Assembly: GCF_003019675.1 (NCBI RefSeq)
Contig: NZ_CP028105.1
Coordinates: 1,008,282-1,072,281 of the forward strand
Reading direction: 5' to 3'
DNA from: Fusobacterium ulcerans
GTDB taxonomy: Bacteria > Fusobacteriota > Fusobacteriia > Fusobacteriales > Fusobacteriaceae
DNA: 64,000 nucleotides
The translations under genes were made by a program, and so were the position numbers. The notes beneath the pieces are model-generated. The model ran no database searches. It was not told the DNA's origin and saw only the letters and a program-made list of their open reading frames with translations. Numbering within the stretch: position 1 is the first letter of the stretch; each line of letters begins with the position of its first letter. Of the stretch, positions 37,943 through 46,826 are shown one piece after another.

Positions 37943-37975
37943 TATAAAAAAAAGCATTCAATTCCTTGAATGCTT
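37943..37975 (-). terminator. Attenuator terminator in front of aroB
   Basis: Ten-bp stem AAGCATTCAA / TTGAATGCTT with a 4-nt loop, followed on the minus strand by eight T. It ends about 28 nt before the aroB start codon and comes after the leader peptide, so it would end transcription before the operon unless prevented. Confidence 0.88.
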
Positions 37976-37977
37976 CG

Positions 37978-38023
37978 CCTTGATACAACAAAAGACCATA
38001 AGGGCTTTATGGTTGTATCAAGG
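37978..38023 (-). promoter_or_regulatory. Leader hairpin between leader peptide and terminator
   Basis: A 12-bp arm pair CCTTGATACAAC / GTTGTATCAAGG with an inner CCATAA/TTATGG stem. It begins directly after the leader-peptide stop codon. TCAAGG occurs again in the terminator region, so the CCTTGA arm has an alternative partner. That would suit a switch between antiterminator and terminator forms; the details are inferred. Confidence 0.65.
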
Positions 38024-38074
38024 CTATCTAAAGTAAAATCTGAATACTATGTTATTTGCTTTTTTATTTCTCAT
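38024..38074 (-). CDS. aro operon leader peptide (Phe/Tyr-rich)
   Basis: A 16-residue peptide MRNKKANNIVFRFYFR ending in TAG; four of its last six residues are aromatic (F, F, Y, F). GGAG lies 9 nt before the ATG. It is followed at once by a large hairpin and then an intrinsic terminator before aroB, the layout of amino-acid leader-peptide attenuation as in pheA or trp leaders. Ribosome stalling when charged Phe or Tyr tRNA is scarce would favour read-through into aroB-aroC-aroF-aroA-tyrA. No experiment supports it here; the reading rests on layout. Confidence 0.75.
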   Translation of the reverse strand: MRNKKANNIVFRFYFR

Positions 38075-38106
38075 AAGTTACCACTCCGAAAAAACGAATT
38101 TTACTT

Positions 38107-38135
38107 ATAATAAACCTATATTGAAAATTTTGCAA
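38107..38135 (-). promoter_or_regulatory. Promoter of the aro operon leader
   Basis: TTGCAA (38135-38130), 17-bp spacer, TATTAT (38112-38107) on the minus strand. This places the start about 25 nt before the leader-peptide ribosome site. Confidence 0.7.
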
Positions 38136-38256
38136 CATTTTTTTTAATTTTTTTGAAATCTCAATATATATATTCCCTAAGACTTCCTATTTCTACAGAC
38201 TTTAAAGTTCTTATGCAAAAACAAATTTTTTTTATGTAGAATGTATTCAAAAATAG

Positions 38257-38265
38257 TGCTATAAT
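38257..38265 (+). promoter_or_regulatory. Extended -10 promoter of pheA
   Basis: TGCTATAAT, an extended -10 element, lies 30 bp before the pheA ATG. No good -35 box is visible. GGGGGAG serves as the ribosome site. Confidence 0.6.
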
Positions 38266-38294
38266 AATTTCAAAATTCAAAGGGGGAGTAAAAT

Positions 38295-39365
38295 ATGAAT
38301 AAATTGGAAGAAGCCAGAAAGATCATAAATGAAGTAGACAAAGAAGTTGCAGCTCTTTTCCAAAAAAGAATGCAGGCTGTAGAAGATGTCATTTTATACA
38401 AACTGGAAAATGATATGCCTATTTTTGACAGTGGAAGAGAAAAACAGGTAATAGAAAAAAACTGTGCTTATATCACAGAGGAAAAATATATTGAATCATA
38501 CAAGGAATTTATTCAAAATCTTATGGATACTTCTAAGAGATATCAGGCATCTATCATCAACAAAGGTGTTGTTGCATATCAAGGAACTATGGGAGCATTC
38601 TCTCATATTGCCTCAAAAAAAGTTTTCCCAGATTCAAAATTAAAGTCATACGCAACTTTTGAAGATGTATTCAAAGCTGTTGCTGATGGGGGAGCAGCAT
38701 ATGGAGTTATTCCTTTTGAAAATTCATATACAGGAGAAGTGGGAGAAGTTCTTGATCTGCTTTCAAAATATGACTGCCATATCTCTGGAATCTATGATTT
38801 AAAAATAGATCAAAATTTATTGGGATTAAAAAATGCAGAAATAAAAGATATAGAAAAAGTTTATTCACATCATCAGGCACTGTCACAATGTCAGACGTTC
38901 TTAAAAGGAACTAACTTTGAGGCTATTCCTTATCCTAATACTGCCCTTGCAGCTAAATTTGTAAGCGAAGCAGGAGACATCCATAAAGCTGCTATTGCCA
39001 GCAGAGAAACTGCTGAACTTTATGGTTTAAAAATTCTTGTTGAAAATATAAATACAAGTACAGAAAACACTACAAGATTTATTATACTGACTAAAAAACT
39101 TGAAGAAAAAGGAGATAGATTTAATCTTCTCTTTACTGTTGACCACAACGCTGGACAGCTGGCACACATTATTCAGATAGTAGCTGAGCATGGATTCAAT
39201 ATGGAAAGCATCAGATCTCGTTCTCTTCACAATCTTCCTTGGCAGTATTTCTTCTATGTAGAAATAGTAGGAGATTTGAGAGAACAAAGAACAAAAGATT
39301 TAATAGAAGCTATGAGAAAAAATTGTAAAGACCTTAAAATATTAGGAAGTTATTCTGTTAAATAA
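38295..39365 (+). CDS. pheA: Bifunctional chorismate mutase / prephenate dehydratase
   Basis: 356 residues. Residues 1-85: AroQ-type chorismate mutase helices. About 92-270: prephenate dehydratase (AYQGTMGAFSH at its start, and the catalytic TTRF as NTTRFI). About 280-356: ACT domain for phenylalanine feedback, with ESIRSRSLH. It makes phenylpyruvate for phenylalanine. Divergent from the aro operon, sharing a ~220-bp regulatory region, so the two branches can be balanced. Confidence 0.96.
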   Translation: MNKLEEARKIINEVDKEVAALFQKRMQAVEDVILYKLENDMPIFDSGREKQVIEKNCAYITEEKYIESYKEFIQNLMDTSKRYQASIINKGVVAYQGTMGAFSHIASKKVFPDSKLKSYATFEDVFKAVADGGAAYGVIPFENSYTGEVGEVLDLLSKYDCHISGIYDLKIDQNLLGLKNAEIKDIEKVYSHHQALSQCQTFLKGTNFEAIPYPNTALAAKFVSEAGDIHKAAIASRETAELYGLKILVENINTSTENTTRFIILTKKLEEKGDRFNLLFTVDHNAGQLAHIIQIVAEHGFNMESIRSRSLHNLPWQYFFYVEIVGDLREQRTKDLIEAMRKNCKDLKILGSYSVK

Positions 39366-39537
39366 ATAGAATTATATTTCTATTCTATAAACCATTAACT
39401 TCCCCCAAAACATTTGATTTTTCTGTGTTTTATTCCAAATACAAGTAGATAAAAAGCATAAATTACTATATAATATTGTGAACCACTTAAAAAGTTTCAA
39501 AAAAAATATAAAAGTAATGATGAAATGGGGGAAGGAA

Positions 39538-40038
39538 ATGGAAATATTATTTGAAAATAGATATTACTCTGATAAAAAAGTTCTGCTTGAATATGTAAAA
39601 GATGTTCATTGTAAATTTCCCAGAAGACTTGGATTTTTATTTGTGCTTATTGCAGCATTCTATACTTACCTTACATTATTCAAGATGAGCAGTTTACGTT
39701 TGGTTATGGCTGTGCTGACTATATTAATATTTATTGTTTCATTGCGATTAATTTTTTATCATTTAGTTTATCTGAAAAATATGAAAAAATCTTCTCTTAA
39801 TCTACATAATGGACAGATGCCTGAATCTGTTTTGCAATTTACAGATAATGGCATTGCTTTAAAAGAAGGCAAAATTTCAATGGAGTTTGAATATAATCAA
39901 ATCAAGGAAATAAAAGAATATAAGGTGGCTTATGTCTTAATGATTGGAAAAAAACAAGGAATAATATTAAAAAAAGACAGCTTTTCAATTGGAACTTTTG
40001 AAGAGTTTAAAAAATTCATAAATGAAAAAATAAAATAA
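39538..40038 (+). CDS. YcxB-like membrane protein
   Basis: About 166 residues. Two adjacent membrane helices (about 30-75 of the protein) are followed by a beta-rich domain with the YcxB pattern (DNGIALKEGKISMEFEYNQI and a final FKKFINEKIK helix). The frame extends to a GTG at 39478, but GGGGGAAGG just ahead of the ATG at 39538 marks the likely start. Function is unknown; it stands alone before a bidirectional terminator. Confidence 0.7.
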   Translation: MEILFENRYYSDKKVLLEYVKDVHCKFPRRLGFLFVLIAAFYTYLTLFKMSSLRLVMAVLTILIFIVSLRLIFYHLVYLKNMKKSSLNLHNGQMPESVLQFTDNGIALKEGKISMEFEYNQIKEIKEYKVAYVLMIGKKQGIILKKDSFSIGTFEEFKKFINEKIK

Positions 40039-40051
40039 TTTTTACTGTAAT

Positions 40052-40095
40052 AAAAGAGGTTGACTAAGATGAAAAATTTTAGCCAACCTCTTTTT
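40052..40095. terminator. Bidirectional terminator between the YcxB-like gene and mtnK
   Basis: AAAAGAGGTTG (40052-40062) pairs with CAACCTCTTTT (from 40085), with CTAA/TTAG extending the stem inside. T-rich runs follow on both strands. Confidence 0.85.
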
Positions 40096-40124
40096 ATTTT
40101 AATAGCTCCTAAATATTTTTAAAT

Positions 40125-41312
40125 TTAAATCAAGTCTTTTCCTGATTTTATTTTATATCTGTCTTTTACAAATCTTATTCCTATTTGTATAAGCTCCCTC
40201 TCAACTTTTACTCTTTTTTCTGTATCCTCAATACTTGTAACTTCCATCACCTTAGAATCGCCCACTACTCTTCTGATGATTTCCATCCCTGCCGACCCTA
40301 CTGAATCAGCCAATATTTCTCCAAGATACCAGTTTTCAAAGCCTTCATTTACATAAAGAGGATCTTTTACTATCTCCTTATATTTTTTATGGAATTTTAC
40401 AACAAACATATCAAAAATATTTTCAATAGTCTCAGTAAGCCATTGGATAAATTTCTCTTTCTTTTCTCCATCTTCCATAAGATACTTTCTATTTACCAAA
40501 GAGAAGAAAAGATTTCCTATTACGTTTCCAATATCATATCCCATAGGCCCATAGAAAGAAAATTCCGGATCAATTACCTTCATTCCTCTTTCGTTGATAA
40601 ATATAGACCCTGAATGAAGATCTCCATGTATTAAAGCCTGAGCATTATTCATAAAATTATTTTTAAGTTTTGCTGCTTCAACATGAAGCTCTTTATCTTC
40701 ATATAAATATTTTTTTACAAACTCCATATTTTCTGGAATAACTATATTTCTATCTCTGTCATTCACATAAGGTTCTGTAAATACAAGACATTCTGATATA
40801 TCACACAATTCTTTATTTATAAAAGCTTTTACTCTGTCTTTTTTCTCTGCTCTGTCCAGTACCAGATCTGTTGTTGGAAGAAGGGTATCTGCTAGGAAAC
40901 TGCTTATCTCCTCTGCAAATTTTTCAAATATTTTCCCATCTATAAGCTCTTTTCTTAGATTCTTATATTCAGAAATATCCTCCATTACTATTACACACAT
41001 GATATCGTCATAACGATATATTTCAGGTACAAATTCAGGAGCATATTCCCCTTCCAGCTTCAATATTTCTGCTTCAATTCTACTTCTGTCCAAATCCAAA
41101 GGACGTCCAGATGAACGTAAAAATTTATCTGCCTGTTTCAATACAACAGACTTTCCAGTTTTATCTTCTATGACTCTGAAAATATAGTTTATATTTCCAT
41201 CTCCAATTTCTTCGCCCCTAAGCTCAGCATCATCTGGAAAAATTCCAAAATATTTTGTATATTCAACAGCATCTGCTGCTGACATACGAAAATGCTCTAA
41301 ATATTTATTCAT
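40125..41312 (-). CDS. mtnK: S-methyl-5-thioribose kinase
   Basis: 395 residues. Phosphorylates 5-methylthioribose at C1 with ATP. Kinase-fold motifs: GDGNINYIFRV near the N-terminus, ALIHGDLHSGSIF (catalytic loop) and VIDPEFSFYGPMGYDIGN (metal site and family signature). GAGGG precedes the ATG. It is the last gene of a six-gene unit with mtnA, an aldolase and an alcohol dehydrogenase gene. Confidence 0.95.
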   Translation of the reverse strand: MNKYLEHFRMSAADAVEYTKYFGIFPDDAELRGEEIGDGNINYIFRVIEDKTGKSVVLKQADKFLRSSGRPLDLDRSRIEAEILKLEGEYAPEFVPEIYRYDDIMCVIVMEDISEYKNLRKELIDGKIFEKFAEEISSFLADTLLPTTDLVLDRAEKKDRVKAFINKELCDISECLVFTEPYVNDRDRNIVIPENMEFVKKYLYEDKELHVEAAKLKNNFMNNAQALIHGDLHSGSIFINERGMKVIDPEFSFYGPMGYDIGNVIGNLFFSLVNRKYLMEDGEKKEKFIQWLTETIENIFDMFVVKFHKKYKEIVKDPLYVNEGFENWYLGEILADSVGSAGMEIIRRVVGDSKVMEVTSIEDTEKRVKVERELIQIGIRFVKDRYKIKSGKDLI

Positions 41313-41327
41313 AGTCTTCCCTCTCTC

Positions 41328-42377
41328 TTAATAATATTGTTCTACTTCCTTTTCATAATATTCTGCCAGATTATATGGAGAATATATTCCCTGATCTGTA
41401 ACAACACCACTGACTAAATAAGGAGGTGTAATATCAAAAGATGGATAATAAGCTTCTACTCCCTCTAAAGTATTTTTTATTCCATTACATGTTAAAACTT
41501 CTTCTGGATTTCTTTCCTCTATCACTATATTTTCAAGTTTTTTATCTTCATCAGGAATGCCAGTAACAAAATATGGAATTCCAAAGTATTTTGCAACTAT
41601 AGCAATCTGCAAAGTCCCCACTTTATTTACTATATGACCATCCATACAGATAGAATCTGCTGCTGAGGTAAATACATCTATTCCTTTAGATTTTATTGTC
41701 CATGCAGGCATATTGTCTGTAATCACAGTCACTTTAAATCCCTGATCTTTCAGTACACTTGCTGTAAGACGTGCCCCTTGAAGATATGGTCTTGTTTCTG
41801 GGCAGTAGAATTCTATATCTTTATTCTGATTTCTTATCTCTCTTCCCATACAACCTACAATTGTTTCACCAAAACATTGCGTCATTACTTTCCCTTTTTG
41901 TGGAAAAAGCTTCACAAGATTTTTAGCTACTTCTGACATTCTTCCATATCTTCTCTCAAGTGAATCAACTGTTCTTTGAAATATTGCCTCTACAGCTGAT
42001 TTCCCCTGTTCAATAGCTTCTTTTCCAACTTCATAACATGACTCAGTTATAAGCTTCATACGATTTACAGTAGTAGGTCTTGCATGAGATATTACATCAG
42101 AAGCTTCTTTTAGGAAAGCTATCTGCTCCTCTTTAGACAACCCCTCTGCCTGATAAGCAGCCAGAGCCATTCCCATTCCTGCTGCTGTATAAGGTCCTGC
42201 ACTTTGTGTTACCATATCTGTGATAGCTTGTCTCACCTCATGGTAATCACTGCACTCCACAAATTTTACTTCTCTTGGATAAATTCTTCTATCTAAAATT
42301 CTCACTTTTCCATTTTCATACCATGCAATATTTTCATACTGAAGCATGAAAGCCAACCCTTGATCCATTCTACTCAT
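41328..42377 (-). CDS. mtnA: S-methyl-5-thioribose-1-phosphate isomerase
   Basis: About 349 residues of the eIF2B-like aldose-ketose isomerase family. The catalytic Cys is in MTQCFGETIVG and the Asp in TSAADSICMDG; ETRPYLQGARLTA is the family's binding motif. Converts MTR-1-P to methylthioribulose-1-phosphate. The frame begins at 42395, but GAGGG places the start at the ATG at 42377. Between mtnK and the transporter gene. Confidence 0.92.
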   Translation of the reverse strand: MSRMDQGLAFMLQYENIAWYENGKVRILDRRIYPREVKFVECSDYHEVRQAITDMVTQSAGPYTAAGMGMALAAYQAEGLSKEEQIAFLKEASDVISHARPTTVNRMKLITESCYEVGKEAIEQGKSAVEAIFQRTVDSLERRYGRMSEVAKNLVKLFPQKGKVMTQCFGETIVGCMGREIRNQNKDIEFYCPETRPYLQGARLTASVLKDQGFKVTVITDNMPAWTIKSKGIDVFTSAADSICMDGHIVNKVGTLQIAIVAKYFGIPYFVTGIPDEDKKLENIVIEERNPEEVLTCNGIKNTLEGVEAYYPSFDITPPYLVSGVVTDQGIYSPYNLAEYYEKEVEQYY

Positions 42378-42403
42378 ATTTATCCCTCTTTTCATTAAAA
42401 ATA

Positions 42404-43699
42404 CTATGCTTTGCTGTTTTTAAAATTAGGCAGTCCAGTAGCTATAGACAATGCTCCCATTACGATCATCAGCATAGAATACCAAGAATAAGGTACTATT
42501 GATGCTGGTGATATCTGAGCCATTCCTGCTGCCATAAGCATTTGTCCTGCATAAGGCATCAACCCTTGAAATGCTGATGAGAACAAGTCAAGAAGTCCAG
42601 CTACTCTCTTACGGTCTACACCAAATTTATCTGCTATATCTTTTGCCATAGGCCCTGCTGTAATAATTGATACTGTATTATTTGTAGTTGCCAGATCAAG
42701 AAGACTTACAAGAACTGCAATTCCAGTTTCTGCTCCCCTTTTACTCTTTATTCTAGCTGTAAGATTTTCCAGAAGATAAGTAATTCCTCCAAAGTGATTC
42801 ATGAGGGCAACTACTCCTCCTACTACAATAGCTATTATAGACATATCTTCCATCCAGCCAAGTCCTCTTTGCAGTATTCCAAATATCTCCACAAAAGTAA
42901 AACTTCCATGGAAAAGTCCGATTCCAAGTCCTAAAGCTATTCCTATTCCCAATACATTTATTACATTGAGCCCTGTAAGTGCCAGAACAATGATAGAAAT
43001 ATATGGAATTATATTTACAAGATTGTATTCATAAATTTTACCTTCAACTCCGCTTCCTCCCATAAAAGATATCAGTATCATATTGATGATAACTGCTGGA
43101 AGCACAATAGCAAAGTTGACTTTGAATTTATCCTTCATTGCTACTTCTTGAGTTCTTGTTGCTGCAATAGTTGTATCAGAAATAAATGACATATTATCTC
43201 CAAACATTGCTCCACCTATAACTACCCCGCATACTAAAGGCAGTGCTATACCAGTTTCTCTTGCTATTCCTACAGCTACTGGTGTCAAAGCACTTACAGT
43301 TCCCATAGATGTCCCCATTGAGAAGCTAAGTGCACACCCTACAAGGAACAGACCTGGAAGCAGCATTTTAGCTGGAAGTACAGACAACCCCAGATTTACT
43401 GTTGAACTAACAGCACCCATTGCATCTGCTACAGAATAAAAAGCTCCTGCCATAAGGAAAATTATGACCATCAGAATCAATGTAGGTTCTCCTGCACCCT
43501 TACAGAAAATATTTACCTTTTCATCTAATGTTTCTTTCTTCCCCTCTTTGTTTAAACAAAACGACACTCCCATAGTAATCATAAATGCTGTAAGCAATGG
43601 CATATTTCCAAAGCTTCCTGTAAAGATTCCAGCTCCTGCATATAACCCTAAAAATACAATCAATGGAATCAAACCTTTGATATTTCCTTTCTTCTCCAT
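42404..43699 (-). CDS. NhaC-family Na+/H+ antiporter-type transporter
   Basis: 431 residues with about 11-12 membrane segments. GTSMGTVSALTPVAVG and GGAMFGDNMSFISDTTIAA are typical NhaC-family loops. AGGAGGGG precedes the ATG. Its place between mtnA and the aldolase suggests transport of a pathway compound (methylthioribose, methylthioadenosine or a product) coupled to Na+ rather than plain ion homeostasis; that is an inference. Confidence 0.85.
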   Translation of the reverse strand: MEKKGNIKGLIPLIVFLGLYAGAGIFTGSFGNMPLLTAFMITMGVSFCLNKEGKKETLDEKVNIFCKGAGEPTLILMVIIFLMAGAFYSVADAMGAVSSTVNLGLSVLPAKMLLPGLFLVGCALSFSMGTSMGTVSALTPVAVGIARETGIALPLVCGVVIGGAMFGDNMSFISDTTIAATRTQEVAMKDKFKVNFAIVLPAVIINMILISFMGGSGVEGKIYEYNLVNIIPYISIIVLALTGLNVINVLGIGIALGLGIGLFHGSFTFVEIFGILQRGLGWMEDMSIIAIVVGGVVALMNHFGGITYLLENLTARIKSKRGAETGIAVLVSLLDLATTNNTVSIITAGPMAKDIADKFGVDRKRVAGLLDLFSSAFQGLMPYAGQMLMAAGMAQISPASIVPYSWYSMLMIVMGALSIATGLPNFKNSKA

Positions 43700-43742
43700 A
43701 TGTCCCCTCCTAAATATTTTTTATTTAAAATTTTAATCCACC

Positions 43743-44408
43743 CTAAATTTCTTCATGTTCCTCTGTTCTTTTTCCATAATCTTTAAATCTCTCTATCATA
43801 TTCTGCATCTCTTTTTCTGATAGAATTTCTGGTTGTCCTACAGTTTTAGCTATAAAGTACAGCTCACAGCAGAATTCTACATTTTCAGCTATATTATAGG
43901 CTTCTGACAGGTTGGCCCCTCCTGCCAGCATCCCATGATTGCTTAAAAGTACTGCTTTTGTCCCTTCCATTGCTTTGAAAGCATTTTTAGCTAATTTTAC
44001 CGTTCCATAAGTTGCATATTCTGCACAAGGTACATCAGTTCCCGCCACTGCCAGAAGATAATGTATTGCTGGTAGTTTTTTATTGATGCATGAATATCCT
44101 GCTGCATATTTTGAATGAGTATGTACCATTGCATTTATATCATCTCTATATTTATAAAATATTCTGTGCATGTCTGCTTCACTTGAAGGAACTCTCTTTC
44201 CATCTACTATTTTTCCACTTTGTACATCTATAATTACTATATCTTCTGGAACTATTTCAAGATAATCTATCCCGCTTGGAGTAATTGCCATAAGATTCTG
44301 TTCTCTGTTAACCAGACTTATATTTCCTCCCGTCCCTTTGGTAAGACCTTCTTTTATCATACGTCTGCCGTATTCCATTACTTCTTTTCTCTCTTTTTCT
44401 AATAGCAT
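43743..44408 (-). CDS. Class II aldolase (candidate methylthioribulose-1-phosphate aldolase)
   Basis: 221 residues, L-fuculose-phosphate aldolase fold. Phosphate-site TGGNISLV, the SSEADMH acid, Zn ligands in MVHTHS and a third His in LLSNHGML. In some bacteria such an aldolase (Ald2) next to mtnK and mtnA splits methylthioribulose-1-phosphate to DHAP and 2-methylthioacetaldehyde. MtnB, the dehydratase of the same fold, is the alternative. The absence of other MtnB-pathway genes (mtnC, mtnD, mtnX) here and the presence of an alcohol dehydrogenase favour the aldolase. Confidence 0.8.
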   Translation of the reverse strand: MLLEKERKEVMEYGRRMIKEGLTKGTGGNISLVNREQNLMAITPSGIDYLEIVPEDIVIIDVQSGKIVDGKRVPSSEADMHRIFYKYRDDINAMVHTHSKYAAGYSCINKKLPAIHYLLAVAGTDVPCAEYATYGTVKLAKNAFKAMEGTKAVLLSNHGMLAGGANLSEAYNIAENVEFCCELYFIAKTVGQPEILSEKEMQNMIERFKDYGKRTEEHEEI

Positions 44409-44422
44409 TTACTTTTACCTTC

Positions 44423-45592
44423 CTATTTTGACATTTTTAAAATATTTACTATATCTTCTTTTCTTAATTTTTTAAATCTTCCAAGAGTTTCACTTCCAGC
44501 AAGAGCTTTTTCAGCCATCACTTCAAAGTTCTCCTCTCCTATTCCTGCCTCTTCCAAAGATGTTTTCATTTTAAGATTTTTGAAAAACTTTTTAAGTTCT
44601 ATTATTCCTCTTAAAGCTGTTTTTTCTTTGTCTTCATCTTCTTTTATCCCAAAGACTTTTACTGCAAAATCTGAAAATCTTTCTATATCTTCATCTTTCA
44701 CATATTCCATCCATGCTGGAAATACTATTGCCATTCCTGCTCCATGAGTTATGTCATATATGGCACTTATTTCATGTTCTATTCTATGAGATGCCCAGTC
44801 AGCAGCTCTTCCTGCTGCTATCATTCCATTATGTGCCGCAGTGGCTGCCCACATAATTTGAGCACAATTATTATAGCTTTTAGGTTCTTTCATTATTTTA
44901 GGTCCAAATTCTACAACTGTTCTCATAGCTGCTTCCAAAAGAGCATCACTCAGCTGTGTGTCTGCTGTACGGCTGAAATATCTCTCCATAAGATGGGACA
45001 TTATATCTGTTACTCCACACCCCATTAAATAAGACGGTATTGTAAAGCAAACCTGTGGATCTAGTATTGAAAACACTGGAAAATTCTTTTCTGTATCGCA
45101 TACACATTTCATTGATGTTTTCTCATCACTTATTATGGAACTTTCTGACATCTCTGACCCTGATCCCGGTATTGTAAGAACTACCCCAACATTTAGAGAA
45201 TTTACAGGTTCATTTTTTCCTGTAAAAAAATCCCATACATCTCCTTCATATACTGCACCAAGGGATATAGCTTTTGCAGAGTCTATTACACTTCCTCCAC
45301 CTACTGCCAGAATAAAATCTATATTATTTTTTCTGCATATTTCTATTCCTTCATATACCAGAGATAGTCTTGGGTTTGGAACAACTCCTCCAAAATTTAC
45401 ATATTCTATACCATTCTCTTCAAGGGATTTTACTACTTTGTCATATATCCCTAATTTCTTAATCAGGCTTCCATCTCCTTCATAATGCAGCAGAACTTTT
45501 TTGCTGTAAGCTTTCACATATTTTCCTGCTTCCTCATGAGTATCTTTTCCAAATATAAGTCTTGTGCTGCTTTTAAAATTAAAATTTTCCAA
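44423..45592 (-). CDS. Iron-type alcohol dehydrogenase (YqhD/BdhA-like)
   Basis: 389 residues. NAD(P) motif GGGSVIDSAKAIS. Metal ligands in DIMSHLMERYF, ASHRIEHEI and ITHGAGMA. It starts at a TTG with AAGGAGG 10 nt upstream; no ATG fits. Placed before the aldolase gene, it would reduce the aldehyde product (2-methylthioacetaldehyde, or lactaldehyde/acetaldehyde if the aldolase takes other sugars) to an alcohol. Confidence 0.9.
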   Translation of the reverse strand: MENFNFKSSTRLIFGKDTHEEAGKYVKAYSKKVLLHYEGDGSLIKKLGIYDKVVKSLEENGIEYVNFGGVVPNPRLSLVYEGIEICRKNNIDFILAVGGGSVIDSAKAISLGAVYEGDVWDFFTGKNEPVNSLNVGVVLTIPGSGSEMSESSIISDEKTSMKCVCDTEKNFPVFSILDPQVCFTIPSYLMGCGVTDIMSHLMERYFSRTADTQLSDALLEAAMRTVVEFGPKIMKEPKSYNNCAQIMWAATAAHNGMIAAGRAADWASHRIEHEISAIYDITHGAGMAIVFPAWMEYVKDEDIERFSDFAVKVFGIKEDEDKEKTALRGIIELKKFFKNLKMKTSLEEAGIGEENFEVMAEKALAGSETLGRFKKLRKEDIVNILKMSK

Positions 45593-45613
45593 TTTCTATA
45601 CGCCTCCTTAGAA

Positions 45614-46378
45614 TCATATATATACAATATCTACCTTCAGCTTTTTAAGAGATTCCTCCCATTCATTTGATAGTTTCTGATCTGTTATAATATAATCTAT
45701 TTTATCTAATCCGCAAATCAGATGAGATTCCAGATTCTCAAATTTTGTTCTGTCCACTATCAAAAATGTTTCTTCTGAATTAGCTATCATTTTTCTTCTG
45801 ATTTCAGCTTCTCTTTCGCTGTCATCTGTTACTCCAAATTTTCTGTTAACTGCTGTACAGCTTACAAATGCTTTATTTGCATAAAGGGTCTCCAGCTGAT
45901 TTACTGCCTGACTCCCTATAAACGATTTTGTTCTCTTTCTAAAACTTCCACCAACACATACTATTTTTACCCATTTAGAATCCTGAAATACTTCTACTAC
46001 TCTTATTGAGTTAGTTATAACAGTAACTTTTTTCTCATACTTATCTACAATTTGGGCTACACATACTGCTGTAGTACTGCTGTCTATCATCAGTGTATCT
46101 CCATCTTGAATAAACTCAATAGCTTTATTAGCTATCTCATGTTTTTCTTCCAGATATATCTTTTCTCTTATTTCTAAAGGAACCTGTTTGTCAGTTTCTG
46201 ATTGAAGATATGCTCCCCCTCTCACTCTTTTTAACACTTTTGTTTTCTCTAATTTATCCAGATCACGTCTTATAGTTTCTTCTGATACATTAAACTGCTT
46301 GCTCAGTGTGCTTATTATCACACTTCCTTTTTCATTTAATATCTTTTCAATTTCTTTCAATCTTTGAATCGCCAGCAT
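45614..46378 (-). CDS. DeoR-family transcriptional regulator
   Basis: 254 residues. N-terminal HTH with the DeoR signature (VSEETIRRDLDKLE, then RGGA) and a C-terminal sugar-phosphate sensor domain (SRTTAVCVA-like DSSTTAVC, FVSCTAVN). First gene of the methylthioribose cluster and 22 nt before the alcohol dehydrogenase, so probably an autoregulator answering to a sugar phosphate of the pathway. AAGGAGG precedes the ATG. Confidence 0.92.
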   Translation of the reverse strand: MLAIQRLKEIEKILNEKGSVIISTLSKQFNVSEETIRRDLDKLEKTKVLKRVRGGAYLQSETDKQVPLEIREKIYLEEKHEIANKAIEFIQDGDTLMIDSSTTAVCVAQIVDKYEKKVTVITNSIRVVEVFQDSKWVKIVCVGGSFRKRTKSFIGSQAVNQLETLYANKAFVSCTAVNRKFGVTDDSEREAEIRRKMIANSEETFLIVDRTKFENLESHLICGLDKIDYIITDQKLSNEWEESLKKLKVDIVYI

Positions 46379-46744
46379 TTTTTAAATACCTCCTTTGATA
46401 CAGTTCACATAATATTACATTTTCTCAAAATATGTGTCATTATCTTCAATTATATACTATATCAAAATTTGTATCTATGCATTTTTTTATTTTTCTCAAC
46501 TTTTTCTCACATTTTACAACATATTTTTTCTTTATAACAACAAGATATCACATCTTCAAAAATTAATCAACAGTTTTTTTAAAAAAATTTGAACTAATTT
46601 TGAAACTAAAGATACGGTTCAATACATAAAGATATTTTTCTTACCATTGAATATCCTATAATTACCTGTCTTCACTCTTATCCTTCATTAATTTATTTCA
46701 TTTTCTTCTCAATTTATCTCCTCATATTTTCCAACATTTTTCCA
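46379..46744. other. Non-coding region upstream of the DeoR gene
   Basis: About 365 bp, AT-rich, no credible ORF. On the minus strand TTGATA (46465-46460), a 17-bp spacer and TAATGA (46442-46437) may form the cluster promoter. GATACA-like words recur nearby and could be operator parts; I cannot define them. Confidence 0.45.
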
Positions 46745-46746
46745 CA

Positions 46747-46780
46747 AAAAAAGAACGTGATTTCTCACGCTCTTTTTTAA
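46747..46780 (-). terminator. Terminator of the deacylase cluster
   Basis: Minus strand: GAGCGTGA-GAAA-TCACGTTC (one G-U pair) followed by seven T. It lies about 50 bp after the stop at 46827. Confidence 0.85.
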
Positions 46781-46826
46781 GGATTATTTAGAGTACAAAA
46801 TTTATGAACAATTTTGTAAGTGGTAG

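Noticed and set aside
37943-38110. A T-box or riboswitch in the aro leader
   Set aside because: I found no T-box consensus or known riboswitch core, and the leader peptide rich in Phe/Tyr explains the layout better.
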